The translations under genes were made by a program, and so were the position numbers. The notes beneath the pieces were generated by a model, which had not been told where the DNA came from, did no database searches, and saw only the letters and a list, made by a program, of their open reading frames with translations. Below, piece after piece: positions 1-8,365 of a stretch of DNA of 64,000 nucleotides. Origin of the DNA: GWA2-66-18 sp964537395 (GTDB lineage: Bacteria; Elusimicrobiota; Elusimicrobia; UBA1565; UBA9628); contig CAZIBN010000002.1 in assembly GCA_964537395.1 (NCBI GenBank), positions 1 through 64,000 of the forward strand. Direction: 5' to 3'. Each line of letters starts with the position of its first letter. Positions within the stretch are counted from its first letter, which is position 1.

Positions 1-641
1 CCGATCTCGGTCTCGGCCAGCGCGCCGGGGAGGTCCCCGGCGTTGAACAGCAGTCGGCCGTTCGTGGTGTGGGCCCGGCCGCGGTCGGAGCGCGAGCTCG
101 CGTTGTAGATGCGCGTCAGGATGAACTTGAAGCGGTCGCGCTCGCCGATCTTCTCATAGACCAGGAGCGCGCAGGTGCTCAGGGGATTGTAGTGCGCCCG
201 TCCCCAGCGCCATTCCCGGGTGTCGGGCCAGAAGTCGGGCCGCGCCTCGAGTATGCTCGTCGACAGGATCACCTCGGCCGCTCCCGGCGACTCGATGGTC
301 ACGGCGTCGCGGATCGTCTCGTTGAAGCCCGGGCGGTCGAAGCCCGCCTTGCGCAGCTTCTTGCGGAAGGCCGGGATGGAGACCTTGTCGTAGGTGTTGG
401 CGCCGTCGGCCTCGTAGACCCAGCGCGTCTCGACGGTCGGCTTGGCGGTGACGATGGCCAAGGTCCCGATGCGCGAAGTGATCGGCTCGCCGACGATGGC
501 CTGCCCGAGCACCGGGTAGGCGTAGCGCTCGACGGCCACCGAGCAGGCGTCGTTCCAGCCGACGATTTTATATTCCTCGCGCTCGATGTCGAGCGCGGAA
601 GCGCGGGGCGCGAGAAGAAGAAGGAAGAGGAGGGAGCGCAC
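1..641 (-). CDS. Secreted protein of unknown function (3' end beyond window)
   Basis: I read this frame directly from the reverse complement. It opens with GTG at 641 and runs without a stop to the window edge, about 213 codons. The N-terminus is a clear Sec signal peptide (MRSLLFLLLLAPRASA, then LDIERE), so the product is exported. The mature part is a mixed, soluble-looking sequence (for example EEYKIVGWNDACSVAVER) with no motif I recognise. A TATACT box ends 6 nt before the GTG and there is no Shine-Dalgarno, which fixes the start as probably leaderless. The plus-strand frame over the same bases is a high-GC shadow. Function unknown; the gene is real with good confidence because of signal peptide plus promoter. 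Confidence 0.7.
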   Translation of the reverse strand, partial: MRSLLFLLLLAPRASALDIEREEYKIVGWNDACSVAVERYAYPVLGQAIVGEPITSRIGTLAIVTAKPTVETRWVYEADGANTYDKVSIPAFRKKLRKAGFDRPGFNETIRDAVTIESPGAAEVILSTSILEARPDFWPDTREWRWGRAHYNPLSTCALLVYEKIGERDRFKFILTRIYNASSRSDRGRAHTTNGRLLFNAGDLPGALAETEI

Positions 642-653
642 GATGGGAGTATA
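642..653 (-). promoter_or_regulatory. Probable leaderless promoter (-10 TATACT)
   Basis: Minus strand reads TATACT, six bases, then the GTG at 641. This spacing puts transcription initiation at or next to the start codon. No convincing -35 hexamer is visible. Confidence 0.5.
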
Positions 654-701
654 ACAGTGCGCGCGGCATCCGGCTAGTGCGAGGGTCCTTTCATTCGTCT
701 A

Positions 702-745
702 AGTTATCCCCAGCGTTTCCAACGTTGAAAGTGTTGGGGATAACT
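702..745. repeat. 44-bp palindromic repeat, copy 1 (TTATCCCC arms)
   Basis: An imperfect palindrome with 22-base arms, outer AGTTATCCCC / GGGGATAACT and core AACGTT. Three of its four arm mismatches would be G-U pairs in RNA, so the hairpin is nearly complete. It lies directly after the stop codon (746-748) of the minus-strand phospholipase D-like gene. There is no U-tract, so it is not a classical intrinsic terminator. Two related copies occur at 14172 and 52567. Confidence 0.75.
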
Positions 746-2659
746 CTACAGCTGATTGAATAGGTAGCGGCGGACGATCCGCGTCAGGGGGGAGTCGGGG
801 ATGGCGAGGGCCGCGGGGTCGGTCACGGGCGTGGCCAGGGCCATGTCGGCGGCGAAGGCGCGGTCGAGCTTGGCCGCGACGCGCGGGTCGAGGGTGCTCA
901 TGATCAGCTCGAACTCGTAGCGGATGCTGCGCGGGTGCAGGTTGAAGGAGCCGACGATGGAGAACAGGCCGTCGACGGTCATGAACTTGCTGTGCACGGT
1001 GTCGCCGCGCTTGAGCGCGACCGTCGCACCTGCCGCGATCAATTCGGGCAGGCTCGCGAGGATGGGAGCGATGATGATCGGCTCATCGATGCTCTCCGCG
1101 GAGTTGGTCAGGATGTTGACCTTCACGCCGCGCTTGAGCGCCGCGAGCAGGGCCGTCCGCAGCTGGGGCATCGTGATCAGGTAGGCGTTCTCGATGTTGA
1201 TGACGGTGCTCGCGCCGGAGATGGCCTTGAGGTAGGCGAGCATGATCGTCGCCTCGCCCTCGGGGTCGTCGGCGAGGAATGACATTCGTGCCTTGCCGGC
1301 CGCGGGGCGCACGGCCAGGGGGTTCATCAGGCCGAAGGGCAGGTTCTGCGCCGTGATCTGCGCGTTCCACAGGGCGGCCATGAAGCGCGCCGTCTGGCCG
1401 ACGACCCGGCCGCGGTAGTACAGGTCGGTGTCGCGCCACTTCTTCCCGGCGCCCATGTGCGAGTAGTCGTCGCCGAAGTTCATGCCGCCGACGATCGCAT
1501 GCACTCCGTCCACGAGCAGGATCTTGGTGTGGAGGCCGTCGTATTTACGGGCCGCGTCGTTGAAGAGCACGATCTCGATGCCCGCGGCGGACATGCGCGC
1601 GAGGACGGCGGCGCCGTGCGCGGCCGTGGTCTTGCCGTCGACCATGATCTTGACGTCGAGGCCCTCCCGCTTCTTGGCGATGAGAAGGTCGGCGGCGGCG
1701 TTGCCGGTCGCATCATCATAGAAAGCCCAGCTTTGAATATGGATGCTCTTCTTCGCCTTGCGCATCAGCCCGAAGCGGACCTTGAACGAGGCGGGGCCGT
1801 CGATGAGAGGTGTGGCCGAGTTGTCGTCGGTGAAGGCGGCGCCGGTGAGGGCTTCATACTCCTTCACGAAGCCGGGCTCGGCGAACAGGGAGGCCTGGCC
1901 GGGGCCGCGCGGGGCGAAGGCGCTCGCCGCCACCAGCGCCGTCTGGCGACGGGCCATGTCGTCCCAAGGCTCGAAGGGCTTGGTGCCGGGTATTCGGCCC
2001 GCGCCCTCGAGCTCGGCGCCGACCATGAAGGCGAACTGGGCCGCGTACAGCGCGCGCTTCTCGGCCGGCATCGGCGGCAGGTGCGGGATCACGCGCGGGT
2101 CGGAGACGAGGCCCTGCAGCACGGCGTTGAGCTGGCCGGCCGCGTGGGCGCGGGCGAGGACCCCGATGAGCTCGGCTTCGGCCTTGGTCGGGTCGCCGCC
2201 GGCCTTGATCAGGATGAAGAGCAGCTCCTTGACGAAGGCGTCGACCGCGGGATCCGTCGCCGGGACCGCGGCGGCGCCCTGGCCCGGCCGCGTCCCGTCG
2301 AAGGCCGCCCCGGCGGACAGGCGCAGCGACATCTCGTTGAGAGCGGGGGCCTGGAGCGCGGGCATCGCGGCGCTGATCGCGGTCAGCGACTGGACGGCGG
2401 TCACGGGAACGACGGCGGCGGGAGCGGCCGAAAGGGCGATCACGGGCGCGGCGGGAAGAGCGCTTGGAGCGGCGAGCGCGGGGGAGAGCGACGGGATCGC
2501 GGGAGTCATGAGCGAAATCGGCCGGAGCTGGGGCGCGAAGAGCGTGACGACGGGAACGGGCGCGCCGGGGAAAGTCCTCATGCTCAAAACGACCCCGGCC
2601 CGGGCCGCGGATGGCCCTAAAAGGAGGAGGGCCGACAGCAGCGAAACGCGTGCGCTCAT
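746..2659 (-). CDS. Secreted phospholipase D-like / cardiolipin synthase-like protein
   Basis: About 637 residues. A signal peptide (residues 1 to about 22, ending AARA) is followed by a roughly 100-residue Ala/Pro/Val-rich low-complexity segment. A helical region follows, then a PLD catalytic core with two intact HKD motifs: H377-x-K379-x4-D384 (HTKILLVDG, then GGMNFGDD) and H556-x-K558-x4-D563 (HSKFMTVDG, then GSFN). PLD-superfamily enzymes use these two histidines for phosphodiester transfer or hydrolysis, on phospholipid or nucleic acid. Bacterial cardiolipin synthases are membrane-anchored, whereas this protein looks exported, so a periplasmic or extracellular phospholipase/transphosphatidylase or nuclease is possible. 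I chose ATG 2659 over GTG 2665 because TAGACT ends 6 nt upstream of the ATG. It is transcribed alone. Confidence 0.85.
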   Translation of the reverse strand: MSARVSLLSALLLLGPSAARAGVVLSMRTFPGAPVPVVTLFAPQLRPISLMTPAIPSLSPALAAPSALPAAPVIALSAAPAAVVPVTAVQSLTAISAAMPALQAPALNEMSLRLSAGAAFDGTRPGQGAAAVPATDPAVDAFVKELLFILIKAGGDPTKAEAELIGVLARAHAAGQLNAVLQGLVSDPRVIPHLPPMPAEKRALYAAQFAFMVGAELEGAGRIPGTKPFEPWDDMARRQTALVAASAFAPRGPGQASLFAEPGFVKEYEALTGAAFTDDNSATPLIDGPASFKVRFGLMRKAKKSIHIQSWAFYDDATGNAAADLLIAKKREGLDVKIMVDGKTTAAHGAAVLARMSAAGIEIVLFNDAARKYDGLHTKILLVDGVHAIVGGMNFGDDYSHMGAGKKWRDTDLYYRGRVVGQTARFMAALWNAQITAQNLPFGLMNPLAVRPAAGKARMSFLADDPEGEATIMLAYLKAISGASTVINIENAYLITMPQLRTALLAALKRGVKVNILTNSAESIDEPIIIAPILASLPELIAAGATVALKRGDTVHSKFMTVDGLFSIVGSFNLHPRSIRYEFELIMSTLDPRVAAKLDRAFAADMALATPVTDPAALAIPDSPLTRIVRRYLFNQL

Positions 2660-2671
2660 GCGCACAGTCTA
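2660..2671 (-). promoter_or_regulatory. Possible leaderless promoter (-10 TAGACT)
   Basis: Minus strand TAGACT followed by six bases and ATG 2659. No Shine-Dalgarno is visible upstream. The layout is the same as at 641, 23453, 26459 and 37274. Confidence 0.4.
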
Positions 2672-2708
2672 TACCGGAATGGCGTTCGTCGGCGTGAGCC
2701 TTTCGGCC

Positions 2709-3947
2709 CTAATTCAGGGGGCGAATGGGCCTAGGGCCGGGAACGAAGGTCCGCACGGGCTCGGACTTGCCCTTGACGGCCATCGGCTCGGCCTCGGTCC
2801 AGGCATGGGCGTCTCCCGCGCGGTCGCGCGTGGCCTTGGAGACGAGCGTCACGACGCCGTGGACCTTCGTCAGGCCCTCGATGCGCGAGGCCAGGTTGAC
2901 CGCGTCGCCGATCGCCGTGAACTCCAGGCGCCGGCTGGGCGAGCCGATGTCGCCGACGACGACCCGGCCGGTGTGCACGCCGATGCCGATGCGCAGGACG
3001 GGCTCTCCGCGCTTGCCGCGGGCGGCGTTGAGCAGGATGAGCTCCCGCTCCATCTCGAGCGCGCACTCCACGGCCTCGCGCGGATGCTCGGCGCTGGCGA
3101 GAGGCGCGCCGAAGTAAGCCATGATCCCGTCGCCGATGAACTTGTCGAGCGTCCCGTTGTGCTTGAAGATCGTCTCGACCATGCGCTCGTGGTACTCGTT
3201 GAGCATGGCCACGACCTGCTCGGGAGCGAGCTTCTCGGACAGGGCCGTGAAGTCCCGGATGTCGGAGAACAGGATCGTCGCCTCGCATGATTGGGCGGGG
3301 CCCTGCGCTCCGGCCTGCAGCCGCTCGATGACGGCCGAGCTGAAGTAGCGGCCGAGCCGCTCCAGCTTGAGGCCTTCGTGCGAGACGGACACGATCAGCT
3401 GGCGCGTGCGGCCGACCAGATGCCAGGCCGCGGCCCCGACGCCGATGAGCACGACGACGGCGGCCGCCTGCGGCCCGGCGGCCACGCCCGACGCGCGCAT
3501 GAGCGAAAGCTCGAGCACGGCGCCCGCGCCGGTCACGAGCAGGATGAGGCCTTGATCGAGCGAAAGCGCGGCGAGTATGATGAACGCGCAGTACAGCCCG
3601 AAGGTGAAGCTCGCCGTGCCCGCGGGCGATGACGAGACGGACAGGGAGGAGCTTTGTATCCAGTAAACGAGCGGTACATCGATGAGCGCCAGGCCCAGGC
3701 CTGTGATGCGGTGGAGGGGCGGGCGCTTCCAGGCGACGAGAGCCAGGACCGCGCTGAGCAGGAAATACAGCCCGAATTTAGGCAGGGACAGGCTCCAGTC
3801 GCCGGCGCCGCCGACCAGGCCGAACCACAGCGCGATCGCGAACACGCTGGCGACGCCCGCTAGGCGGATCGAGCACAGCCAGCGCGCGTTGCGGCGCCGT
3901 TCCTTATCGAGCGCACGGTGGAGGACGCCGGGGGTCCGGTCGATCAT
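2709..3947 (-). CDS. Membrane-bound class III adenylate/guanylate cyclase
   Basis: 412 residues. Residues about 22-178 form roughly six hydrophobic segments. A short linker of the type that often precedes bacterial class III cyclases (LGRYFSSAVIERL, about 198-210) leads to a catalytic domain at about 222-395. Metal-binding aspartates are present at D229 (FSDIRDF) and D273 (FIGDGIMAYFG). K269 (LDKFIGD) and T344 (FTAIGDAVNLASR) sit at the purine-specifying positions, and N351/R355 at the transition-state positions, so the enzyme should be active. The K/T pair is commonly seen in adenylate cyclases; cAMP is therefore the likelier product, but this is inference. The membrane region may sense an envelope signal. 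Monocistronic on the minus strand. Confidence 0.93.
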   Translation of the reverse strand: MIDRTPGVLHRALDKERRRNARWLCSIRLAGVASVFAIALWFGLVGGAGDWSLSLPKFGLYFLLSAVLALVAWKRPPLHRITGLGLALIDVPLVYWIQSSSLSVSSSPAGTASFTFGLYCAFIILAALSLDQGLILLVTGAGAVLELSLMRASGVAAGPQAAAVVVLIGVGAAAWHLVGRTRQLIVSVSHEGLKLERLGRYFSSAVIERLQAGAQGPAQSCEATILFSDIRDFTALSEKLAPEQVVAMLNEYHERMVETIFKHNGTLDKFIGDGIMAYFGAPLASAEHPREAVECALEMERELILLNAARGKRGEPVLRIGIGVHTGRVVVGDIGSPSRRLEFTAIGDAVNLASRIEGLTKVHGVVTLVSKATRDRAGDAHAWTEAEPMAVKGKSEPVRTFVPGPRPIRPLN

Positions 3948-3984
3948 GAGGCCTGAGTATAGCCGCGATGGACGGGCGCGTCCA
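3948..3984 (-). promoter_or_regulatory. Promoter of cyclase gene, near-leaderless
   Basis: Minus strand shows TGGACG (3984-3979, four of six matches to TTGACA), a 17-base spacer, TATACT (3961-3956), then 8 bases to ATG 3947. No Shine-Dalgarno is present. Confidence 0.5.
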
Positions 3985-4007
3985 TGCCTGTCTTGGGCGC
4001 GGCGCGT

Positions 4008-4331
4008 TTACGGAGGCGGCGGAAGCAAAGGCGGCGTCACGCCGGGCGGGAGGTCCAGCGGCGGCGGAACGATCACGGGCGGCGGGATCACCGGCGGCTG
4101 GACCACCGGCGGCGCGACCGCGCAAAGCTCGTCCCACTTGTTGTCCCGGCGGGGATGCCTGCGCTCGCGTTGCGAGTCGCGCCAGTCTTTCTCGGCTTCG
4201 TGTGCGCACTTCCTCGCGAGACGATTTTCCCTTTTGTCCGACGTCCTCTCAGAGCGATCGTCGGCTGAAGAGCGGCTCGGCGCGAAGGCGATCAGCGCGA
4301 GCCCGGCTGCGAGCATCAATCGGATATTCAT
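4008..4331 (-). CDS. Small secreted protein with charged middle and poly-proline tail
   Basis: 107 residues starting at ATG 4331, which is preceded by a good Shine-Dalgarno (GGAGG 7 nt upstream); longer in-frame starts lack one. Signal peptide MNIRLMLAAGLALIAFAPS, then a very charged stretch rich in Arg/Asp/Glu/Lys. Two cysteines (ARKCAHEAE and DELCAVAPP) could form a disulfide. The last third is almost all Pro/Val/Leu (PPVIPPPVIVPPP) and ends in PPLLPPPP. Such tails behave as extended spacers or cell-wall-spanning segments. No recognised domain. It stands alone between the cyclase gene and recG on the same strand. Confidence 0.65.
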   Translation of the reverse strand: MNIRLMLAAGLALIAFAPSRSSADDRSERTSDKRENRLARKCAHEAEKDWRDSQRERRHPRRDNKWDELCAVAPPVVQPPVIPPPVIVPPPLDLPPGVTPPLLPPPP

Positions 4332-4409
4332 AGCCAACCTCCGTCGTCTCTCAAGATGTAACAGAGGCGGCGGATATTCTCCACCCAACTTCAGGTGAAC
4401 GGGACGCGC

Positions 4410-6500
4410 TCAGGCGAGGTCGATCCAGTTCCAGCGGCTCTGGTACAGCGCGATCAGGCGGCCGCGGACCGCGCGGTGGCCGGGGGCCTGGAGCCTGGGG
4501 TCGGCCGAGAGCAGCTCGTCGGCGTCGGCGCGCGCGAAGGCGAGCAGCTCCGCGTCCTTGAACAGGTCGGCGACGGCGAGCGCGAGCTCGCCGCTCTGCG
4601 CGGTGCCGAGCAGCTCCCCGGGGCCGCGGAGCTTGAGGTCCTCCTCGCCGATCTTGAAGCCGTCGGAGGTCGCGGTCATGATGTCGAGGCGCGCGCGGGC
4701 GTGCTCGGTGCGCGGGTCGGCGACGAGATGGCAATAGGATTCGGACGCTCCGCGCCCTATCCGGCCGCGCAGCTGGTGCAAGGAGGCCAGGCCGAAGCGG
4801 TCGGCGTTCTGGATGACCATCACCGTCGCGTTGGGCACGTCGATGCCGACCTCGATGACCTGTGTCGCCACAAGTATTTTTGCCTTTCCGTCGGAGAATT
4901 CCTTCATCACCGCGCTCTTGGCCTTGCCCGTCATCGCGCCGTGGATCAGGGCGACCGGGAGGTCGGGGAAGACCGAGGTTTTCAGCCGTTCATGCTCGGC
5001 CTTCGCCGACTGCAGGTCGAGCCCCGCCGATTCCTCGATGATCGGATAGACGACGTAGGCCTGGCGGCCGGCCTCGACCTCACGTCGGATCGCGGCGAAG
5101 CCCTCGGCCTCCGGGGACAGGAATGTTTTGATCGGCGTGCGCCCCGGCGGCATCTCGTCGATCGTCGAGGCCTCGAGGTCTCCGTACAGCGAAAGCGCCA
5201 GCGTCCGCGGTATCGGCGTCGCGGTCATGATGAGAAGATCGATGAGATTGCCTTTTTGCCGCAGGGTCGTTCGTTGGCGTACGCCAAAACGGTGCTGCTC
5301 GTCGATCACGGCCAGGCGCAGTTTCGGGAACTGGATACCGCTCTCGAGCAGGGCGTGCGTTCCGACAAGTATGTCCACCTCGCCCGCCTGAACGGCCTTT
5401 AATATTTTTTCGCGCTCTTTTTTCGGCACCCGCGACGTTAAAGAGGCGACCTTGACCGGCAGACCTTTGAGAAATCGATCAAGCGTGGCGCGATGCTGGT
5501 CGGCGAGGATCTCCGTCGGCGCCATCAATGCGCCTTGGCCCCCGTTCTCGACGGCAAGGAGCAGCGCGGAGAGTGCTACCACCGTTTTGCCCGAGCCGAC
5601 GTCGCCTTGCAGGAGCCTCGTCATCGGGTAGGGCTTCTGCATATCATCGAAGATCTCGTTGATGACGCGCTTCTGCGCGTGCGTGAACTCGAAGCCGGCT
5701 TTTTGACGGAAGGGCGTCAACAAAGTGCGTTTGACCTCGTACGAGAAGCCTTTGAGTATGCCGCGCGTCTGGCGGCGTTTGAGGATCCAGGCCAATTCGA
5801 GCAGCAGAAGCTCCTCGTACGCGAGGCGGGCGCGCGCGGCCTCGAGCTCGGCGTCCGAGCGCGGGAAGTGGATGCCGCGCAGGGCCTGGGGTGCGGCGAG
5901 CAGCTGGCGTTTGGTGATCAGCTCGGCGGGAACGACGTCGTGCGCGGAGTCCGCGGAGAGCTCCAGCGCCTTGTGGGCGGCCTCGCGCATGAAGCGCTGC
6001 GAGAGCCCCTCGGTCAGGCCGTAGATCGGCGTGATGCGTCCCGCGTGCATGCGCCAGCGCTCGTCGGTCAACGGATAGTGCTCGTCGACGCGGATCTCTC
6101 TTATGCCGGTCAAGTCCGGCTCGGCGCGTCCGACCACCCACAGGTCGGCGCCCTCGGCCGCCTCGCTCTTTAAGGAAGCGAAGGCGTCGTAGCTGCGCGA
6201 GAGATGCTTGAACCACAGGCACTCGACCTTGCCGTGCGCGGTGGCGAGCGTCGCCTTATAGATTCCCAAGGCCGGCCCTGCGCTGTGCTTCGAGGCGCGC
6301 AGGACGCGGCCTCTCAGGACGACGAGGCCGCCCGTGGGGATCTTCAGATCCTGGGTCTCATGGCGGTCCTGCCATAGGCGGGGGTAATGGGTGAGCAGGT
6401 CGCCCAAGGTCTTCACCCCGAGATGCTCGAAGAGCACCGCCCGACGGGGGCCGACCCCCTTCAGGTACTGGATGGGCGTGCTGAGAGCTTGTTCTGTCAA
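4410..6500 (-). CDS. recG: ATP-dependent DNA helicase RecG
   Basis: 696 residues, the usual RecG length. An N-terminal wedge/OB region (starting TPIQYLKGVGPRRA, with an HYPRLWQDR segment) binds branched DNA. A superfamily 2 helicase core follows with Walker A GDVGSGKT near residue 302, DEQHRFGVRQR near 397, motif III MTATPIPRTL, and motif VI QLRGRIGRG. RecG remodels stalled replication forks and Holliday junctions. The start is TTG (MTEQALSTPIQ), divergent from rpmB with only 40 bp between them. No nearby repair partner genes. Confidence 0.97.
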   Translation of the reverse strand: MTEQALSTPIQYLKGVGPRRAVLFEHLGVKTLGDLLTHYPRLWQDRHETQDLKIPTGGLVVLRGRVLRASKHSAGPALGIYKATLATAHGKVECLWFKHLSRSYDAFASLKSEAAEGADLWVVGRAEPDLTGIREIRVDEHYPLTDERWRMHAGRITPIYGLTEGLSQRFMREAAHKALELSADSAHDVVPAELITKRQLLAAPQALRGIHFPRSDAELEAARARLAYEELLLLELAWILKRRQTRGILKGFSYEVKRTLLTPFRQKAGFEFTHAQKRVINEIFDDMQKPYPMTRLLQGDVGSGKTVVALSALLLAVENGGQGALMAPTEILADQHRATLDRFLKGLPVKVASLTSRVPKKEREKILKAVQAGEVDILVGTHALLESGIQFPKLRLAVIDEQHRFGVRQRTTLRQKGNLIDLLIMTATPIPRTLALSLYGDLEASTIDEMPPGRTPIKTFLSPEAEGFAAIRREVEAGRQAYVVYPIIEESAGLDLQSAKAEHERLKTSVFPDLPVALIHGAMTGKAKSAVMKEFSDGKAKILVATQVIEVGIDVPNATVMVIQNADRFGLASLHQLRGRIGRGASESYCHLVADPRTEHARARLDIMTATSDGFKIGEEDLKLRGPGELLGTAQSGELALAVADLFKDAELLAFARADADELLSADPRLQAPGHRAVRGRLIALYQSRWNWIDLA

Positions 6501-6501
6501 C

Positions 6502-6540
6502 TTGCGGGGGTTCGTCGAGGTTTGCTACTATTCATACACA
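6502..6540 (+). promoter_or_regulatory. Candidate rpmB promoter
   Basis: TTGCGG (6502-6507), 18-base spacer, TACTAT (6526-6531), then 9 bases to ATG 6541. There is no Shine-Dalgarno, so the mRNA would have at most a 2-3 nt leader. The region is shared with the divergent recG start. Confidence 0.35.
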
Positions 6541-6741
6541 ATGTCATTCAAATGTCAGATTCCCGGTTGCGGCAAAGGTCCCAAGGCCGGCAACAGCTAT
6601 AGCCATTCGCACCGAGCCACCCGTCGCGTCTTCCGCCCGAATCTTCAGCGGCAGAAGGTCGCGATCGAAGGCAAGACGCAGACCGTCTACGTTTGCACGG
6701 ACTGCATCAAGTCCGGGCGCGCCGTCCGCCCGACTCGATAA
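6541..6741 (+). CDS. rpmB: 50S ribosomal protein L28 (zinc-binding form)
   Basis: 66 residues with the L28 core: KCQIPGCGKGPKAGN at the N-terminus, SHSHRATRRVFRPNLQ in the middle and a C-terminal VYVCTDCIKSGR. Four cysteines (C5, C10, C52, C55) indicate the zinc-binding version of L28; the first pair is spaced by four residues rather than two. A longer frame begins at 6391 but the family N-terminus matches the ATG at 6541. It is a structural component of the large ribosomal subunit. A membrane-protein gene begins 8 nt downstream. Confidence 0.95.
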   Translation: MSFKCQIPGCGKGPKAGNSYSHSHRATRRVFRPNLQRQKVAIEGKTQTVYVCTDCIKSGRAVRPTR

Positions 6742-6749
6742 TAGCTCAA

Positions 6750-8312
6750 GTGTCCGCCCTTCCGGAAGGGGGCGCGCTCAGGGCCTGGGCCTATGCCCTG
6801 GCCCTGATTGTTTTGTGCCTGCCGGTCCTGAGCCCGGATGTGTGGTGGCATCTCTCCGCGGGACGCTGGATCTGGGCGCACGGCTCGGTTCCCCTGTCCG
6901 ACGCGTTCAGCTTCACGCGCGGGGGCGCGCCGTGGATCGACTTCGAGTGGGGCTTCCAGCTCCTGCTTTATCCGTTCAGCTTTCTCGGTGACTGGGGCCT
7001 GTGGGCGGCAAAGATTTTCCTGCTCGTGCTGGCGTTCCTCCCGATCGACGGGCTCCTGCGCGATCGCAAGGCCTCGTCTCTCGAGCGGGCGCTGGGCGCC
7101 GCGCTCTGGGCCGCCGCGATCCTGCCCAAGGCCGACCTGCGCGCCGATCTGATCTCCGCCGCATTCTTCGCCTGGCAGCTGCGTCGCCTCGTCGCCGGAC
7201 GCGCGTCCTTTCTCGCCGGCTTCATCGCCTTCGCGTGCTGGGCCAACCTGCATGCGGGCTTCGCGCTCGGCCTGGCGCTGTATCCGGCGTGGGCCGTCGT
7301 CCTGCGCCTGGCCCGCAAGGAGCGGCCGGCGGGGCTTGGCGCGGAGGCGTGCGGCGCCGTGCTCGGCGCCTTGCTGAATCCTTACGGGCTTTCGCTGTAC
7401 ACGGTGTTCGCGACGCACGCGCTCGATCCGGTCCGCGCCGACGTCGCCGAGTGGGGCGCGTTCTCGTTACGCTATCCGTTCCAGTGGCCGCTCGCCGCAG
7501 CGCTTGTGGCCGGGACCTGGGCTGCGTGGCGAGCGCGGCGCCGTGAGCCCGGGCTCGCCGCGGCCGCGCTCGTGCTGGCCTTGGCGACGGTGTGCTCCGT
7601 CCGTTTCAACGTCTACTGGCCGGCCGCCGCGGTGCCGCTGCTCGCAGTCGCGATCCGCGCCGAGGCGGGGCTCATCGTGATCACATTGCTTTTCGCAGCG
7701 TCGATGCGCGTCGTCGAGTGGGGCCGGCCGTACCAGGACATGTTCGTCGCGCGCCGTGCCGTGGATTTCGTCGCCTCTCATCGCCATATCTTCGATCCCA
7801 TGCGCGTGTTCAATACCTACGAGTGGGGCGGCTATCTGGGCTGGCGCCTCGGGCCCCGCGGCCGCGTGTATGGCGACGGGCGCTACCTGTTTCACGGCCA
7901 GCTGGCCGAGCTTCAAGAGGCGCTTTCCGGCGATGCGCCGATGGCCGACTTCATCAAGCGCAACCGGCTTGACGCCTTGCTGATCCGCGCCTATCCCACG
8001 CGGCTGCCGGGCGTTCGTGTATATCAGGACGGCTCGCGACGCGAGCTCATGAGGCCTTGGTATGTGTCTTATCTACCGCGCGAACGCTGGGCCTTGGTCT
8101 GGTGGGACCGGCGGGCGCTTCTCTTCGTGGACCGGGCCAAGGTTCCCGCCGGCTGGCTTGCGGAGCACGAGTATCGCTGGTGGCGCCCCGGCGACGACGA
8201 GGCGCTCTCCGATGCGCTGGCCCGTGGCGAGGCTCCCGCGGCCGCCGTCGAGGCCGAAAAGTCTCGCCATAGTTCCAGCTCCCCCGAGATTCTCCGAATA
8301 ACTGGGCATTGA
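6750..8312 (+). CDS. Polytopic membrane protein, GT-C glycosyltransferase-like
   Basis: About 520 residues from GTG 6750 (MSALPEGGALRAWAY); an in-frame start at 6693 would overlap rpmB and is less likely. Around ten hydrophobic segments occupy the first 330 residues. Early motif SPDVWWHLSAGRWI has an acidic residue in the first periplasmic loop region, as in GT-C/PMT-type enzymes. The C-terminal third is soluble (VFNTYEWGGYLGWRL, RVYGDGRYLFHG), as seen in many uncharacterised bacterial GT-C-like proteins. Function is probably lipid-linked sugar transfer but no substrate can be assigned. It follows rpmB by 8 nt, so may be co-transcribed. Confidence 0.7.
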   Translation: MSALPEGGALRAWAYALALIVLCLPVLSPDVWWHLSAGRWIWAHGSVPLSDAFSFTRGGAPWIDFEWGFQLLLYPFSFLGDWGLWAAKIFLLVLAFLPIDGLLRDRKASSLERALGAALWAAAILPKADLRADLISAAFFAWQLRRLVAGRASFLAGFIAFACWANLHAGFALGLALYPAWAVVLRLARKERPAGLGAEACGAVLGALLNPYGLSLYTVFATHALDPVRADVAEWGAFSLRYPFQWPLAAALVAGTWAAWRARRREPGLAAAALVLALATVCSVRFNVYWPAAAVPLLAVAIRAEAGLIVITLLFAASMRVVEWGRPYQDMFVARRAVDFVASHRHIFDPMRVFNTYEWGGYLGWRLGPRGRVYGDGRYLFHGQLAELQEALSGDAPMADFIKRNRLDALLIRAYPTRLPGVRVYQDGSRRELMRPWYVSYLPRERWALVWWDRRALLFVDRAKVPAGWLAEHEYRWWRPGDDEALSDALARGEAPAAAVEAEKSRHSSSSPEILRITGH

Positions 8313-8365
8313 CGCCGGCTTGTTGCGGAGCTACCCTTAGGGGTCTTCCCAGGAGGCATTGCGAC

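Noticed and set aside
702..745. TTATCCCC arms as DnaA boxes and part of a replication origin
   Set aside because: TTATCCCCA is one base from the TTATCCACA box, but copies are scattered at gene ends over 50 kb and no dnaA, dnaN or AT-rich unwinding region is present.
1743..3290. Long plus-strand frame (515 codons) across the PLD-like and cyclase genes
   Set aside because: It is antisense to two genes with clear catalytic motifs, and its sequence is Ala/Arg/Gly-rich with no motif, as expected from GC-rich codon shadows.
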